A stretch of DNA of 64,000 bases from Bifidobacteriaceae bacterium (GCA_031281585.1 JAITFE010000030.1:39921-103920); one strand, 5' to 3'; positions 9,200 through 19,875 are shown, counted from the first letter of the stretch. Made by a program: numbers and translations. Notes: a model not told the origin generated them from the sequence alone.

Positions 9200-9801
9200 T
9201 CGCCTCGCTTCGCGGCCCCGTTCTTTCCTTGACCGCCAACTCCGCCATTGTGGATTGCGGCGGCGTGGGCCTGGCCGTCACCCTCACCCCGGCCGCCCGC
9301 GACCAACTGCGTCAAGGCGAGGAGGCCACCGTCTTGACCCACCTGGTGGTCCGCGAGGACTCCTTGACGCTCTACGGGTTCGCCGATGCCGCCGAGCGCG
9401 ACGTCTTCGTTGTTGTCCAGTCCACCAGCGGAGTGGGCCCCAAGCTGGCGATCGCTCTGGTCTCGGCCTTGGGTGCGGACGGCCTGACCAGGGCCGTCGC
9501 GGCCGAGGACGTGACCGCCCTGACGAAGGTGCCCGGCATTGGCCGCAAAGGCGCCCAGAAGCTCGTCATCTCGCTGGCCGGGAAACTGGCCCCCGCCGCC
9601 CCCGGCGGGGGAGTGCCCGGATCGGCCGGCCCCGCGGCCAGCCCCCTGGCCGAACAGGTACAAGCCGCCCTGGTGCAACTCGGATTCAACCCGCAGGCGG
9701 CCGCCGGGGCCGTCGCCGCCGCCCAAGCCGACCCAGGCGCGCCCACCGAGGTGGCCGGGCTCCTCCGCGCCGCCCTTCAACGATTGCGGGCCACCCGATG
9801 A
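9196..9801 (+). CDS. ruvA: Holliday junction branch migration protein RuvA
   Basis: 201 residues, normal length. DNA-binding tetramer that loads RuvB onto Holliday junctions. N-terminal OB-fold ([28 protein letters not shown]), central helix-hairpin-helix repeats ([30 protein letters not shown]), an Ala/Gly/Pro linker, and the C-terminal RuvB-binding domain III ([19 protein letters not shown]). GTG start, preceded by GGTGG-type sequence and overlapping a small upstream frame. Downstream a 58-bp palindrome separates it from ruvB. Confidence 0.96.
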   Translation: MIASLRGPVLSLTANSAIVDCGGVGLAVTLTPAARDQLRQGEEATVLTHLVVREDSLTLYGFADAAERDVFVVVQSTSGVGPKLAIALVSALGADGLTRAVAAEDVTALTKVPGIGRKGAQKLVISLAGKLAPAAPGGGVPGSAGPAASPLAEQVQAALVQLGFNPQAAAGAVAAAQADPGAPTEVAGLLRAALQRLRATR

Positions 9802-9861
9802 CGGAAATGGGGACGGTTCCTGTTTCCGGCACGCCGGAAACAGGAACCGTCCCCATTTCCG
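9802..9861. repeat. Perfect 28-bp-arm palindrome, REP-like, between ruvA and ruvB
   Basis: Left arm 9803-9830 and right arm 9833-9860 are exact reverse complements, with two bases between. Each arm contains the string GGGGACGGTTCCTGTTTC or its complement. The same string is, from memory, a common repetitive extragenic palindrome of many bacterial genomes, spread with REP-associated tyrosine transposases (IS200-like). It begins one base after the ruvA stop codon and ends 26 nt before ruvB. As RNA it would form a very stable hairpin. No transposase is present here, so it would have been moved in trans. Confidence 0.9.
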
Positions 9862-9886
9862 ATCCGGCCCCGAAGGGGGTTGCGCC

Positions 9887-10990
9887 ATGACTGAGGAGCC
9901 ACTTTCGCGCGAAGCCCTCTCGCCCGGTGCGTCCGGGACCGAGCGGGCCATCGAAGCCGCCCTGCGGCCCAAGAACCTGGGCGAATTCGTCGGCCAGAAG
10001 GTGGTCCGCGACCAGCTCTCACTGGTCTTGGAGGCGGCCAAAGCTAGGCGCATGCCGCCAGACCACGTGCTCCTGTCCGGGCCGCCCGGACTCGGCAAGA
10101 CCACCCTGTCCATGATTATCGCCGCCGAACTGGGAGTCTCGATGCGGGTCACTTCGGGCCCCGCGATCCAGCACGCCGGCGACCTGGCCGCCGTCCTGAC
10201 CTCGCTCGAAGAGGGAGAAGTCCTCTTTGTTGACGAGATCCACCGCCTCGCCCGCCCCGTCGAGGAGATGCTCTACGTGGCCATGGAGGACTTCCGGGTG
10301 GACGTCGTGGTCGGCAAAGGCCCCGGCGCCAACGCCATCCCCCTGACCCTGCCCCCCTTCACGGTGGTCGGCGCCACCACCCGGGCGGGACTGCTGCCGG
10401 CCCCCTTGCGGGACCGGTTCGGTTTCACCGGCCAACTCGACTACTACTCGGCCGAGGAACTGGAACGGGTGATTGTGCGCTCGGCGGCCCTCCTCGACCT
10501 ACAAGTCACACCCGAGGCCGCCGCCGAGGTCGCCTCGCGCTCCCGCGGCACCCCCCGGATCGCCAACCGCCTCCTCAGGAGAGTGCGGGACTGGGCCGAA
10601 GTGCGCGGCAGCGGTGTTGCCGACCTGGACGCCGCCCTGGCCGCCCTCGCCGTCTACCAAGTCGACCAGCGCGGACTGGACCGTTTGGACCGCGCGATCC
10701 TCGAAGTCCTGGTCTGCCGCTTCGCCGGGCAACCGGTCGGATTGACCACCATGGCCGCCGCAGTGGGCGAGGAGCCGGACACGATCGAGACCGTGGTGGA
10801 GCCGTTCCTTCTGCGCGAGGGTCTGATCGCCCGCACCCCGCGCGGCCGGCTCGCCACCCCCGACGCCTACGCCCACCTGGGGGAGCGCCCCGCCGGACAG
10901 GCGGCCCCGCACCAACAGATCTCTTTGCTGCGCCCCGACCTCTCGGTCGAATCCAGCCCAGGCGAACCCCCGCCCCAGGAGTCCAGGTGA
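9887..10990 (+). CDS. ruvB: Holliday junction branch migration ATPase RuvB
   Basis: 367 residues. AAA+ hexameric motor driving branch migration. Walker A GPPGLGKT (residues 65-72), Walker B LFVDEIHR, sensor-1 VGATTRAG, arginine-finger region PLRDRFGF, and a winged-helix C-terminal domain ending near YAHLG. ATG 9887 gives the expected MTEE...[10 protein letters not shown] beginning. Separated from ruvA by a REP-like palindrome, unusual for an otherwise tight operon. A Gln/Pro-rich C-terminal tail of ~30 residues extends beyond the domain. Confidence 0.97.
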   Translation: MTEEPLSREALSPGASGTERAIEAALRPKNLGEFVGQKVVRDQLSLVLEAAKARRMPPDHVLLSGPPGLGKTTLSMIIAAELGVSMRVTSGPAIQHAGDLAAVLTSLEEGEVLFVDEIHRLARPVEEMLYVAMEDFRVDVVVGKGPGANAIPLTLPPFTVVGATTRAGLLPAPLRDRFGFTGQLDYYSAEELERVIVRSAALLDLQVTPEAAAEVASRSRGTPRIANRLLRRVRDWAEVRGSGVADLDAALAALAVYQVDQRGLDRLDRAILEVLVCRFAGQPVGLTTMAAAVGEEPDTIETVVEPFLLREGLIARTPRGRLATPDAYAHLGERPAGQAAPHQQISLLRPDLSVESSPGEPPPQESR

Positions 10991-11064
10991 CACAGAAATG
11001 AGCCGCCAGCGAAATGGGATGGCCGCTTTCGGCCCGACAGTGTGCGCGCCGTGCCGAAGTCCCC

Positions 11065-11070
11065 TAGACT
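11065..11070 (+). promoter_or_regulatory. -10 box TAGACT, candidate promoter for yajC-secD-secF
   Basis: TAGACT lies ~50 nt before the yajC start in the 130-bp gap after ruvB. It is the only promoter-like sequence I see there. Confidence 0.35.
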
Positions 11071-11122
11071 CACCCCGGACGTATGTCTTTTTTCGCATCC
11101 CATTGACTGAGGAGTGTTTTCG

Positions 11123-11584
11123 TTGACTATTTCCGATGCCGTCCTGCTGGCCGCCGACGAGCCGGCTGCGCCAGCCGGGGGAGGCGGCAGCAGCTACGTA
11201 ATGCTGATCTTCATCGCCGGAATGATCCTGGTGATGTGGTTCATGTCGCGGCGCAACAAGAAGCAGCAGCAGCAGCAGGGCGACTTCCGCCGCTCGCTGG
11301 ACGTGGGCCAACGGGTTATGACCGTGGGCGGCATGATCGGGGTCATCACGGGGCTCAGCGGCGACGTGGTGACGCTGATGTCGCCCAGCGGCGACGAGTC
11401 CGCGTATCTCCGCCGGGCGATCAAGTCGGTCGTCTCGGATGAGGAATGGGCCAATTTGACCGAGCCCTACCCCGTCGATGAGGACGAGGAGATTGAGGCA
11501 GACGAAACGCCGGAAATCGAAGACGCGCCCGCTCCCGCCGAACCCGAAGAGGACGAACCCGAACCGGAAGACAAGGGCAAGTAA
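11123..11584 (+). CDS. yajC: Preprotein translocase accessory subunit YajC
   Basis: About 153 residues. Single-pass membrane partner of SecDF. The membrane segment is YVMLIFIAGMILVMWFMS, followed by the typical RRNKKQQQQQ, the RSLDVGQRVMTVGGMIGVI domain, and a strongly acidic Glu/Pro tail (~45 residues) characteristic of actinobacterial versions. I prefer TTG 11123 because it lies 8 nt after GAGGAG (11109-11114); a GTG at 11114 is in frame but overlaps that ribosome site. First gene of the yajC-secD-secF operon. Confidence 0.93.
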   Translation: MTISDAVLLAADEPAAPAGGGGSSYVMLIFIAGMILVMWFMSRRNKKQQQQQGDFRRSLDVGQRVMTVGGMIGVITGLSGDVVTLMSPSGDESAYLRRAIKSVVSDEEWANLTEPYPVDEDEEIEADETPEIEDAPAPAEPEEDEPEPEDKGK

Positions 11585-11630
11585 ACCCTTCGGTTCGCCC
11601 CCGCAATTCATCCAAGGAAGAAGCACACTG

Positions 11631-13850
11631 GTGGCTACACACTCACGAAAGGCCCGGCCCGGCCGCACCCTGTTGGTGCTGGTCGTGTTGGTGGTCGCCC
11701 TGTTCGGAGCGATCGGGATCGGCACGGCGGCGGGCAAAACCGACTTTGTGCCGAAGTTCGCCCTCGACCTTGAAGGCGGCACCGAGCTGGTCCTCACCCC
11801 GCAGGCCTCCGAATCCAACGCCCAGGTCACCAGCGAACAGCTCGACCAGGCGCAAGAGATCATCAGGTCGCGCGTTGACGCGTCGGGTGTGGCCGAGACG
11901 GAGGTCGCCCGGCAGGGCAACTCCAACATTGTGGTCTCGATCCCCGGCAACCCCAGCCAAGACCAACTGGACCTGGTCACGAAGTCCGCGAAGATGACCT
12001 TCCGCACCGTGTTGTATGTGGCGAACGCGACCCCGACCCAACAAGACGCTTGGTCTAGCCGCTACTACCCGAACCCCTCCTACACGCCGGCGCCGGAGCC
12101 CAGCGCCGAAGGGGAAGACGGCGAAACCCCGACCGACGGCGAAACCCCGACCGACGGCGAGACTCCGGCTGAAGGCGAAACCCCTGCCGAAGGTGAGGCG
12201 ACCGCCGAGGCGACCCCGAGCCTGGAGCCCAGCCCGACGGCATCGGCGGCCAGCCCCTCCCCGGCGCCCACCCCGACCTCGAAGGTCGACGCCTCGACCG
12301 GCAACATGCCGGTCCCGCCAGACCCCGCGTACACCGCGCGGCTGGAGAACGGCCTGGATGAGGCGGTCGTGTACGCGGCGGTGGCCGAGGAATACGCCAC
12401 GCTGCTTGATGGCGCCGAGTCGACCGTCGCCTCCAAGACCGCCAGCGGCGTCAGCGAGGAGGCCGCCAAAGCCCAAACGGTCGCCGAGATCATCAACTGC
12501 GACATGGTCGGCTCATCCCGCGGCAACGTGCCGTCCGATCCCGACAAGCCGCTGGTGACCTGCGATGACGCGGGCTCGGCGGCGTACATCCTGGGTCCGG
12601 TGATGGTTCAGGGCTCGGAGTTGACCAAGGCCAACAACGGCATGGCGACCACCCAACAGGGCAACACCACCGGCCAATGGGTGGTCGACATTGAGTTCAA
12701 CTCGGCTGGCGGCAAGCAGTTCGGCGAGGTCACCACCAAGCTCGACGCGGCCTGCAAAGCAAACGCCGAAGACCCGAAGCGGCAATTCGCCATCGTCCTG
12801 GACGACGTGGTCATCTCCGCCCCGGAGGTCTGCAATGACCCGATCCTGACCGGCACGGCCCAGATTTCGGGCTCCTTCACCCAGCAAAGCTCCAAGACCC
12901 TGGCCGACCAGTTGTCCTTCGGCTCGTTGCCGATCAACTTCATAGTCCAGTCGCAGGACCAGATTTCGGCGACCGCCGGGTCGGAGCAACTGGAGATTGG
13001 CCTCTGGGCCGGCTTGGTTGGCTTGATCCTGGTCGCCATCTACTCGTTCTTCCAATACCGCGCCCTGTCCATGGTGACCGTGTTGTCGCTGATCCTGGCG
13101 ATCGGCATCTCCTACGGCACCATTGTTCTGCTCGGCTGGGTGCAGGGTTACCGCCTGTCGCTCGCGGGCGTGGCGGGCATGATCGTGGCGATCGGCATAA
13201 CCGCCGACTCGTTCATCGTCTACTTCGAACGCATCCGCGACGAGTTGCGCGTCGGCCGCTCGATCAGCCTGGCGGTGGAGATGGCCTGGCTGCGGGCCCG
13301 GCGGACCATTCTGGCCTCGGACGGCGTCAACTTCATCGCCGCGATTGTGCTCTACATGGTCGCCGTGGGCGGCGTGCGCGGCTTCGCCTTCACCCTGGGT
13401 TTGACCACGGTCATGGACCTGGTGGTCGTGATGCTGTTCACCCATCCCATTGTGTCGCTACTGGTCAAGACCCGCTTCTGGGGCGACGGCCACCCGTGGT
13501 CCGGGCTCGACCCGTTCCGCCTGGGCGCTCCGGGTGCGGTCCGCTACAAGGGCCGGGGACGTTTCTCAGCTCCGTCCGATGCCGTCTTGGCGGCTGGCGG
13601 CAAGGGCGGCCGTTCCGCCGTGGCAGTTTTGGAAGACGAGGACGAGGCGGGCGCCTCGACCGGGCTGGACCAGGCGGAGGTTGAGGGCGTGGCGCCCGAG
13701 ACGGCATCGGACGCCAAGGCGGCCGGAGGCAAAGCGCCGAAGAAGGTGCCGGGCGAGGCCGGCCTGTCAATTGCCGAACGCAAGCGGCGCGCGGCGGAGC
13801 GGGCCCGACAAGCCGGCGACGAGCCGGAAGGGGGCGATAGCGATGGCTAA
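11631..13850 (+). CDS. secD: Protein translocase subunit SecD
   Basis: 739 residues. RND-type membrane protein that, with SecF, uses the proton gradient to help late export. First membrane segment near residues 12-35, then FALDLEGGTELVL (the D1 motif), a large extracytoplasmic P1 domain, and five C-terminal membrane helices (LEIGLWAGLVGLILVAIYSFFQYR, GVAGMIVAIGITADSFIVYFERIRDE). Two oddities: a Pro/Thr/Glu-rich insert at about residues 154-223 built on GETPTD/GETPAE repeats, and a ~100-residue hydrophilic C-terminal tail. GTG start 11631, after AAGGAAG. Its stop overlaps the secF start (ATGGCTAA). Confidence 0.96.
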   Translation: MATHSRKARPGRTLLVLVVLVVALFGAIGIGTAAGKTDFVPKFALDLEGGTELVLTPQASESNAQVTSEQLDQAQEIIRSRVDASGVAETEVARQGNSNIVVSIPGNPSQDQLDLVTKSAKMTFRTVLYVANATPTQQDAWSSRYYPNPSYTPAPEPSAEGEDGETPTDGETPTDGETPAEGETPAEGEATAEATPSLEPSPTASAASPSPAPTPTSKVDASTGNMPVPPDPAYTARLENGLDEAVVYAAVAEEYATLLDGAESTVASKTASGVSEEAAKAQTVAEIINCDMVGSSRGNVPSDPDKPLVTCDDAGSAAYILGPVMVQGSELTKANNGMATTQQGNTTGQWVVDIEFNSAGGKQFGEVTTKLDAACKANAEDPKRQFAIVLDDVVISAPEVCNDPILTGTAQISGSFTQQSSKTLADQLSFGSLPINFIVQSQDQISATAGSEQLEIGLWAGLVGLILVAIYSFFQYRALSMVTVLSLILAIGISYGTIVLLGWVQGYRLSLAGVAGMIVAIGITADSFIVYFERIRDELRVGRSISLAVEMAWLRARRTILASDGVNFIAAIVLYMVAVGGVRGFAFTLGLTTVMDLVVVMLFTHPIVSLLVKTRFWGDGHPWSGLDPFRLGAPGAVRYKGRGRFSAPSDAVLAAGGKGGRSAVAVLEDEDEAGASTGLDQAEVEGVAPETASDAKAAGGKAPKKVPGEAGLSIAERKRRAAERARQAGDEPEGGDSDG

Positions 13851-14946
13851 GGGATTCTCGCAATGGGGCAACGACCTCTACACCGGCCGGCGGTCCTATT
13901 CGGTGGTGCCGAAAATCAGGATCTGGCTGGGCATAGCCGCAGCCGTGCTGGTTGTCTGCGTGTTTCTGCTGTTCAAACCGGGATTGACGCTCGGAATGGA
14001 GTTCGTGGGCGGCACCGAGTTCAGGGTGGTCGGCACCTCCTCGACCGATCAGAGCCCGGCTCTGGACGCCGTGCGGGAGGCGTTGGGCGGGGAGGCCTCG
14101 CCCAAGGTGACCTCGCTCGGCGACGGGGGCGTGCGGGTGCAGGTCGGCAAGCTGTCGGCTGACGAGACCCAGAGCGTGAAGTCGGCGCTGGCCGACGCGT
14201 ACGACGTGCCGATCGAGGACGTGTCGAACCAGATGGTTTCGGCCTCCTGGGGTTCGGACGTCTCCGGCAAAGCCCTCCGCGGCTCGATCATCTTCCTGGT
14301 GCTGGTGGCCGTCGCGATGATCCTCTACTTCCGCAACTGGGCGATGGCCGTCTCCGCGATCACGGCCTTGATCCACGACTTGCTGGTGACGGTCGGGGTT
14401 TACGCCGCGGTCGGCTTCGAGGTCACCCCCGCCACCCTGATCGGCTTCCTGACCGTCTTGGGCTACTCGATGTATGACACGGTGGTGGTCTTCGACAAGG
14501 TCCGCGAGAACACCGACGGCGTCCTGGACCAGTCGCAGTACACGTACGGCGAGGCGGCGAACCTGGCCGTCAACCAGACCATGGTGCGGTCGATCAACAC
14601 CTCGGTGGTGGCGCTGCTGCCGGTCGGGGCCATCCTGTTCATCGGCTGGGCTCTGCTGGGGCCGTCCTCTTTGCAGGACATCTCGCTGGCCTTGTTCGTC
14701 GGCATGGCCGCCGGCACCTATTCGTCCATCTTCCTGGCGACCCCGCTGGAGGTGCTGCTCCGCAACCGGGAGAGCCGGATCCGGGATCACGCCGAGAGGG
14801 TGCTGGCGAAGCGCGCGGCCGCGATCGCGGCCGGGGCGGACACGGGGATCGGCACGGCGGCGATCTCCGGGATCGGAGCCATGCGGGCCGGGGAGCACCG
14901 GGGCCATGAGGCCCAACCGCGCCGCAAGACCCGTTCGGAGCGGTGA
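13843..14946 (+). CDS. secF: Protein translocase subunit SecF
   Basis: 367 residues. Partner of SecD. It opens MAKGFSQWGNDLYTGRRSY, then a membrane helix, GLTLGMEFVGGTEFRVV (the SecF version of the D1 motif), a short P4 domain and the five-helix core (LIGFLTVLGYSMYDTVVVFDKVREN). ATG 13843 overlaps the end of secD by 8 nt, indicating coupled translation. Basic C-terminal tail. Its TGA overlaps the apt start. Confidence 0.97.
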   Translation: MAKGFSQWGNDLYTGRRSYSVVPKIRIWLGIAAAVLVVCVFLLFKPGLTLGMEFVGGTEFRVVGTSSTDQSPALDAVREALGGEASPKVTSLGDGGVRVQVGKLSADETQSVKSALADAYDVPIEDVSNQMVSASWGSDVSGKALRGSIIFLVLVAVAMILYFRNWAMAVSAITALIHDLLVTVGVYAAVGFEVTPATLIGFLTVLGYSMYDTVVVFDKVRENTDGVLDQSQYTYGEAANLAVNQTMVRSINTSVVALLPVGAILFIGWALLGPSSLQDISLALFVGMAAGTYSSIFLATPLEVLLRNRESRIRDHAERVLAKRAAAIAAGADTGIGTAAISGIGAMRAGEHRGHEAQPRRKTRSER

Positions 14947-15494
14947 GGGACGTGAACCTGATCTCGCGGGAGCAGGTCCGCGACCTGGTCGAGGCGAACT
15001 GCCGCGACATCCCCGACTTCCCCACCCCGGGGGTTGTGTTCAAGGACATCACGCCCTTGCTGGCGGATTCGTACGCCTTTGGCCAGGTGATCGAGTACCT
15101 CGCGGACTTCCTGGAGCGGGTCGGCTGCGAACTGGTGGTCGGAATTGAGGCGCGCGGCTTCATTGTGGCCGCGCCTGCGGCCTTCCACGCTGGCCTGGGC
15201 TTTGTGCCGTTGCGCAAGCCCGGCAAGCTCCCAGGAGTGACCCTGCGGGAGTCATACGCCCTGGAATACGGCGAGGCGTCTCTGGAGATGCACGAGGACG
15301 CCATTCCGCCGGGCGCCCGGGTCGTCATCATGGACGACGTGCTGGCCACCGGCGGAACCGCCGCCGCGGCTGCGGACCTTTTGGAGCGGGCCGGCGCGAA
15401 GGTGATCGGGATGAGCTTCCTGATCGAGTTGTCCTTCCTGGGCGGCCGGGCCAAACTGCCGGGCCGCGACCTGGAATGCATCTGGACCACGTGA
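14943..15494 (+). CDS. apt: Adenine phosphoribosyltransferase
   Basis: 183 residues. Salvages adenine to AMP with PRPP. Conserved blocks: DIPDFPTPGVVFKDITPLL, VVGIEARGFIVAAP, VPLRKPGKLPG, and the PRPP-binding loop VVIMDDVLATGGTAAAA. The GTG start overlaps the secF stop (GTGA-type junction); a GTG three codons on is an alternative. The order secDF-apt-rel is widespread in actinobacteria. Confidence 0.96.
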   Translation: MRDVNLISREQVRDLVEANCRDIPDFPTPGVVFKDITPLLADSYAFGQVIEYLADFLERVGCELVVGIEARGFIVAAPAAFHAGLGFVPLRKPGKLPGVTLRESYALEYGEASLEMHEDAIPPGARVVIMDDVLATGGTAAAAADLLERAGAKVIGMSFLIELSFLGGRAKLPGRDLECIWTT

Positions 15495-15580
15495 CGTTCC
15501 CCAAGAGGACCGGCGGGCGCTGACACTCCGTCTGGCGTGCGCCGATGGCGCAAAGCGGCGGGTCCCGTCGCGAGCGGCTC

Positions 15581-15586
15581 TACAAT
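15581..15586 (+). promoter_or_regulatory. -10 box TACAAT of a leaderless rel promoter
   Basis: TACAAT followed by 6 nt and the rel ATG (15593), so transcription should begin at or next to the start codon. There is no ribosome site. The perfect inverted repeat TGCGCC-GAT-GGCGCA (about 15538-15552) lies just upstream. Confidence 0.6.
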
Positions 15587-15592
15587 TGGCGC

Positions 15593-17884
15593 ATGACAGA
15601 CGCCGGCACCACCGCCAAACCGCAGGTGGAGTCTGGCGTCCACACCAGGCCGCTGTCATGGTTGCCGGGTTTTCGGGCGCACCAGTCCGCGCCCGCCGCG
15701 CTCGAGCCGGTGCTGGCCGCCCTCCGGGCCTCCCACCCCAAGACCTCCACCGAACTGGTCGAACGGGCCTACGCGGTCGCGGAACGCGTGCATGAGGGCC
15801 AGACGCGGAAGAACGGCGAGCCGTACATCACCCACCCGGTCGCGGTGGCGACCATCCTGGCCGAACTCGGGATGACCCCGTCCACGCTGGCGGCGGCGCT
15901 CCTCCACGACACGGTCGAGGACACCAGTTACTCGCTGACGGAGCTCAGACGCGAATTCGGCGACGAGATCGCCCAACTGGTTGACGGCGTCACCAAACTC
16001 GACAAGGTGGAGTACGGCGAGGCCGCCCAGTCGGAGACCGTTCGTAAGATGGTGATCGCCACCGCCAAGGACATCCGGGTCTTGCTGATCAAGTTGGCGG
16101 ACCGCCTCCACAACGCGCGGACCTGGAAGTACGTCTCGGCCGAGTCGGCGGAGCGGAAAGCCCGCGAGACCCTGGAGATCTACGCCCCGCTGGCCCACCG
16201 CCTCGGCATGAACACGATCAAATGGGAGCTGGAGGACCTGTCTTTCGCCACCCTGCACCCCAGGGTCTACGAGGAAGTGGTGCGGGTCGTGGCGGAGCGC
16301 GCACCCGCCCGCGACGAATACCTGCGGGTGGTGGCGGAGCAGGTCAAAGCCGACCTGCGGGCCAACAAGATCAAAGGCGTGGTGACCGGGCGGCCCAAGC
16401 ATTACTACTCGATCTACCAGAAGATGATTGTGCGGGGACGCGACCTGACCGACATCTACGACCTGGTGGGGGTGCGCATCCTGGTGGACTCCGTGCGGGA
16501 CTGCTACGCGGCCCTGGGGGCCATGCACGCCCGCTGGAACCCCGTGCCGGGGCGGTTCAAGGACTACATCGCCCGGCCGAAGTTCAACATGTACCAGTCG
16601 CTCCACACCACGGTGATCGGACCGTCCGGCAAGCCGGTCGAAATCCAGATCCGCACCCACGAGATGCACCGGCGCAGCGAATACGGCGTGGCCGCCCACT
16701 GGAAGTACAAGGAGGGCGCCCATTCGACCGCCAACGGCGGCACGGAGATGGATTGGCTGCGCCAACTGGTGGAATGGCAGCGCGAGACGCAGGACCCGGG
16801 GGAGTTCCTCGACTCGTTGCGCTATGAGATCGGGCGGGCCGAGGTCTACGTGTTCACGCCCAAGGGGGACGTGCTGGCCCTGCCGTCCGGCTCCACCCCG
16901 GTTGACTTCGCCTACGCCGTCCACACGGAGGTGGGCCACCGGACGGTCGGCGCGCGGGTCAACTCCCGCCTGGTGGCCCTGGACACCGAACTGCAAACCG
17001 GCGACGTGGTGGAGATCTTCACCTCGAAGACGCCCGACCAGGGCCCCTCGCGGGACTGGCTGGTGTTCGTCAAGTCGCCCAGGGCCCGCAACAAGATCAG
17101 GCAATGGTTCACCAAGGAGCGGCGCGAGGAGTCCGTCGAGCGGGGCAAGGACCAGATCGCCAAGGAGATGCGCAAGCAGAACCTGCCGATCCAGCGGCTC
17201 ATGTCCCATGAGACGCTGCTGGCCTTGGCCAACGAGCTGCGTTTCCCCGACGTTTCGGCCCTGTACGCGGCGGTCGGGGAGGGCCGCTACTCCGCCCATT
17301 CAATGGTGGAGAAACTGGTGGCCTCCCTGGGTGGCGAGGCCGGCAACGAGGAGGACCTGGTAGAGGTCTCCCGGCCGGGCCTGTCGCACCGCCTCAGCCC
17401 GGCCGGCGCCAGCGGCGACCCGGGCGTGGTGGTCCACGGGGTGGACGACGTGTGGGTGAAGTTGGCCCGCTGCTGCACCCCCGTGCCGGGCGACAAGATC
17501 ATTGGTTTCATCACGCGCGGCTCTGGGGTCTCGGTCCACTGGGTCGACTGCTCCAACATCCTGGAGGCGGAAAAGCAGTCCCCCGAGCGGATCGTGGACG
17601 TCGAGTGGCGCGACCACGCCCAGGGCTCCTACCTGGTCCAAATCCAGGTCGAGGCCCTAGACCGCCATCACCTGCTGTCAGACGTCACCAAGGCCCTCTC
17701 AGAGGCCCACGTCAACATCCTGTCCGCCGAGGTGTCCACCACCAAGGACCGGGTCGCCATCAACCGCTTCGTCTTCGAACTGGCGGACACGTCACACCTG
17801 GACGCGGTCCTGTCCGCCATCCGGCGGGTCGACGGCGTCTTCGACGCCTACCGCATCACGGGCTCCGGCCGCCACCACCTCTGA
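15593..17884 (+). CDS. relA: Bifunctional (p)ppGpp synthetase/hydrolase Rel
   Basis: 763 residues, normal length. Makes and degrades the stringent-response alarmone. HD hydrolase domain with intact HDTVED; synthetase domain with [22 protein letters not shown] and [17 protein letters not shown] domain ([27 protein letters not shown]); zinc-finger-like/CC region ([15 protein letters not shown]) and C-terminal ACT domain. Both catalytic halves look intact. ATG 15593 fits the leaderless TACAAT box. The last 93 bp, coding the end of the ACT domain, overlap a convergent gene on the other strand. Confidence 0.97.
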   Translation: MTDAGTTAKPQVESGVHTRPLSWLPGFRAHQSAPAALEPVLAALRASHPKTSTELVERAYAVAERVHEGQTRKNGEPYITHPVAVATILAELGMTPSTLAAALLHDTVEDTSYSLTELRREFGDEIAQLVDGVTKLDKVEYGEAAQSETVRKMVIATAKDIRVLLIKLADRLHNARTWKYVSAESAERKARETLEIYAPLAHRLGMNTIKWELEDLSFATLHPRVYEEVVRVVAERAPARDEYLRVVAEQVKADLRANKIKGVVTGRPKHYYSIYQKMIVRGRDLTDIYDLVGVRILVDSVRDCYAALGAMHARWNPVPGRFKDYIARPKFNMYQSLHTTVIGPSGKPVEIQIRTHEMHRRSEYGVAAHWKYKEGAHSTANGGTEMDWLRQLVEWQRETQDPGEFLDSLRYEIGRAEVYVFTPKGDVLALPSGSTPVDFAYAVHTEVGHRTVGARVNSRLVALDTELQTGDVVEIFTSKTPDQGPSRDWLVFVKSPRARNKIRQWFTKERREESVERGKDQIAKEMRKQNLPIQRLMSHETLLALANELRFPDVSALYAAVGEGRYSAHSMVEKLVASLGGEAGNEEDLVEVSRPGLSHRLSPAGASGDPGVVVHGVDDVWVKLARCCTPVPGDKIIGFITRGSGVSVHWVDCSNILEAEKQSPERIVDVEWRDHAQGSYLVQIQVEALDRHHLLSDVTKALSEAHVNILSAEVSTTKDRVAINRFVFELADTSHLDAVLSAIRRVDGVFDAYRITGSGRHHL

Positions 17885-19759
17885 GGCCGCCTTCGGCCGC
17901 GGCCGCGCGTACCAGGCCGCCAGCGCCACCACCGGCGCGGCCAGCGCCAAGCCCAGGACGTAGCGGAACTCGGCGAACGCAGGCGAGAGCAGGGTGCTGC
18001 CCCAGATGCCGAGCAGCGGCGTCATCGCCAGAAGCAGGCGCTGGCGGCGCTTGAGCGCCAGCACCGCCGCCGCCAACACCAGGACGCCGGAGTAGAAGCC
18101 GATCGAAAACGCCATGGACAACACCGGCACGGGCCGGGGGCTGCCCAGGGAAGCCCAGAACATGGCCTTGCGCAGGCCAGGCGCTAGCGAGTCCTCCTCG
18201 GAGATGCCCCAAGGGTTGTCGGCTATGTACATCTGGCTGGCCGCCTCAATCGCCTCCGGATACCAATAGCCGAAAGTCTGGGCCAGGGTGGCGTTGACGT
18301 ACGACTTGGGATACTTGCGGCCAAGGTCGGCCCAGAGCCACACGGCATCGTCCAAGTGGGTCTTGAAGTACTCCGTGTCGATCTGCAACCTGACGGCGTC
18401 GCTGAGGCGGGGGTAGTAGGTGTCCTTGAACTCCCGCCCGACGGAGACACGGGTCTCGACGGAGAAGAACGCCTCGACCAACTCGCGTTCGCGCGGGGTC
18501 AGATCGTTCGCGTGCTCGTGAACCGCCCGGCCGATTTGCTGCGCGGGCAGGGACAGGGTCTCCCGCGTGGAGTCGCCGTGGACCGCCCCCAACGCGTCGT
18601 AAACGGGCCCGGTGACCACGCAGTAAACCACGGCGCTGACGGCCGCCACGGCCAGGAACTGACGCCGCAGGCCCTTCGCCAAGGCCACCAGGAAAAGGAA
18701 CGACAGCGCGAGCACGTGGACCCCGTTCGAGCGCCACAACACCACCATCAGCGCGAAGGCGGTCAACGCCAGCCACGGCCCCCACCCTGGCGGCGCCGGG
18801 CGCCTCCGCAGCACCTCGATCAGGGCCGTGACCAGGCACATGATGGCGATCGCGAAAGGCACGTCCTTGAGCGCGTTGACGGAGTACATGGCGAAGAGCG
18901 GGCAGAGCGCAAAGAACGCGCCGGCGCCCAGCACGGCCGTCGGGCGCACCCCCCAGCGCTTCAGCGCCACCACCGCGTAGGTGAACGCCGCGCTTGAGGC
19001 CATGATCAAGAACGCCGAATACAGGCCCAGGCCCAACGTGGCCGAACCGAGCGCCACGCCGATCTTGCCGAACAGGCCCAGCAGCAGCGTGTGCGCCAAG
19101 GGGTGAAGGTCGAGCAGGGGCCGGCCTCCAATGGTCATTGACAACTGGACCTGGGCGTCCACCGGGAGGACCGCCGGGTACCAGGCCAGGAAATAGGGCA
19201 CGCGGCTTGCGCACAACACCAACCAGACGCCCAGGATGAAGCGCTTGGGATGGCTCTGCCATTGGCCGCGCAGCCACCGCCAGGCGCCCGAGGCGGCCTT
19301 TGTCCACTTGGTGTTGGACCTGAGGGCGGCGTCGAGAATGAGCGCGAAGACGGTGTAGAAGATGACCCAATAGCCCGTCAAATGGATAACGGCCTTGCCG
19401 AGTTGAAGCGGCGACGCGACGAGCAGATGGACCGAGTTGTCCCAGTTGACGGCCGCGCCCACCGTCTCCGAGGCGGCCGCGGCCAAGGCCAGTCCGGCCG
19501 CTGTCAGCCGGGTGGCCCGGCCCGTCACCTTTAGCGCGCGGGCGGCGACCAGGGTCAACCCTGCCCAAACGGCCAACAGGAAGACGTTGTTCCCCGTGAA
19601 CTGGCCGTCAAGGGCCACCGGGGCCCAGGTGGTTTGAGTGCGGTATTGGAATCCGCCCCACGTCTGCCGCACCAGCGTGGTGTTCAGGGCCACCGTCCCC
19701 CACAAGCCCGCCATCAGGGCGACCGCCCGCCTGCCGGGGTCGCCAAGTCTCGCCTTCAT
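17792..19759 (-). CDS. Polytopic membrane protein, DUF6020/GT-C-like
   Basis: 655 residues with about 12-14 hydrophobic segments and one large soluble loop (about residues 395-545: [18 protein letters not shown]..., [39 protein letters not shown]). The stretch [20 protein letters not shown] near residue 195 resembles lipid-sugar-dependent GT-C glycosyltransferases and the DUF6020 family; the enzymatic role is inferred. ATG 19759 is 7 nt after a TAGACT -10 box (19767-19772), hence probably leaderless. Its 3' end lies antisense within rel for 93 bp; the last ~30 residues, coded in that overlap, are hydrophilic. Confidence 0.75.
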   Translation of the reverse strand: MKARLGDPGRRAVALMAGLWGTVALNTTLVRQTWGGFQYRTQTTWAPVALDGQFTGNNVFLLAVWAGLTLVAARALKVTGRATRLTAAGLALAAAASETVGAAVNWDNSVHLLVASPLQLGKAVIHLTGYWVIFYTVFALILDAALRSNTKWTKAASGAWRWLRGQWQSHPKRFILGVWLVLCASRVPYFLAWYPAVLPVDAQVQLSMTIGGRPLLDLHPLAHTLLLGLFGKIGVALGSATLGLGLYSAFLIMASSAAFTYAVVALKRWGVRPTAVLGAGAFFALCPLFAMYSVNALKDVPFAIAIMCLVTALIEVLRRRPAPPGWGPWLALTAFALMVVLWRSNGVHVLALSFLFLVALAKGLRRQFLAVAAVSAVVYCVVTGPVYDALGAVHGDSTRETLSLPAQQIGRAVHEHANDLTPRERELVEAFFSVETRVSVGREFKDTYYPRLSDAVRLQIDTEYFKTHLDDAVWLWADLGRKYPKSYVNATLAQTFGYWYPEAIEAASQMYIADNPWGISEEDSLAPGLRKAMFWASLGSPRPVPVLSMAFSIGFYSGVLVLAAAVLALKRRQRLLLAMTPLLGIWGSTLLSPAFAEFRYVLGLALAAPVVALAAWYARPRPKAASEVVAAGARDAVGVEDAVDPPDGGQDRVQV

Positions 19760-19875
19760 GGCGCCAAGTCTATCCAGCGGCCAGGCCGATTCCGCAGTTA
19801 GGGAAGGTGTGGAGCCCCGGTCGCGGCCCCGCTGCGGCCGCCGCGGCGGGCGCGGTCAGGCTCCGCCTACGCGGG

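Noticed and set aside
15656..17299. 547-codon minus-strand frame inside rel
   Set aside because: Antisense shadow of a clear Rel protein.
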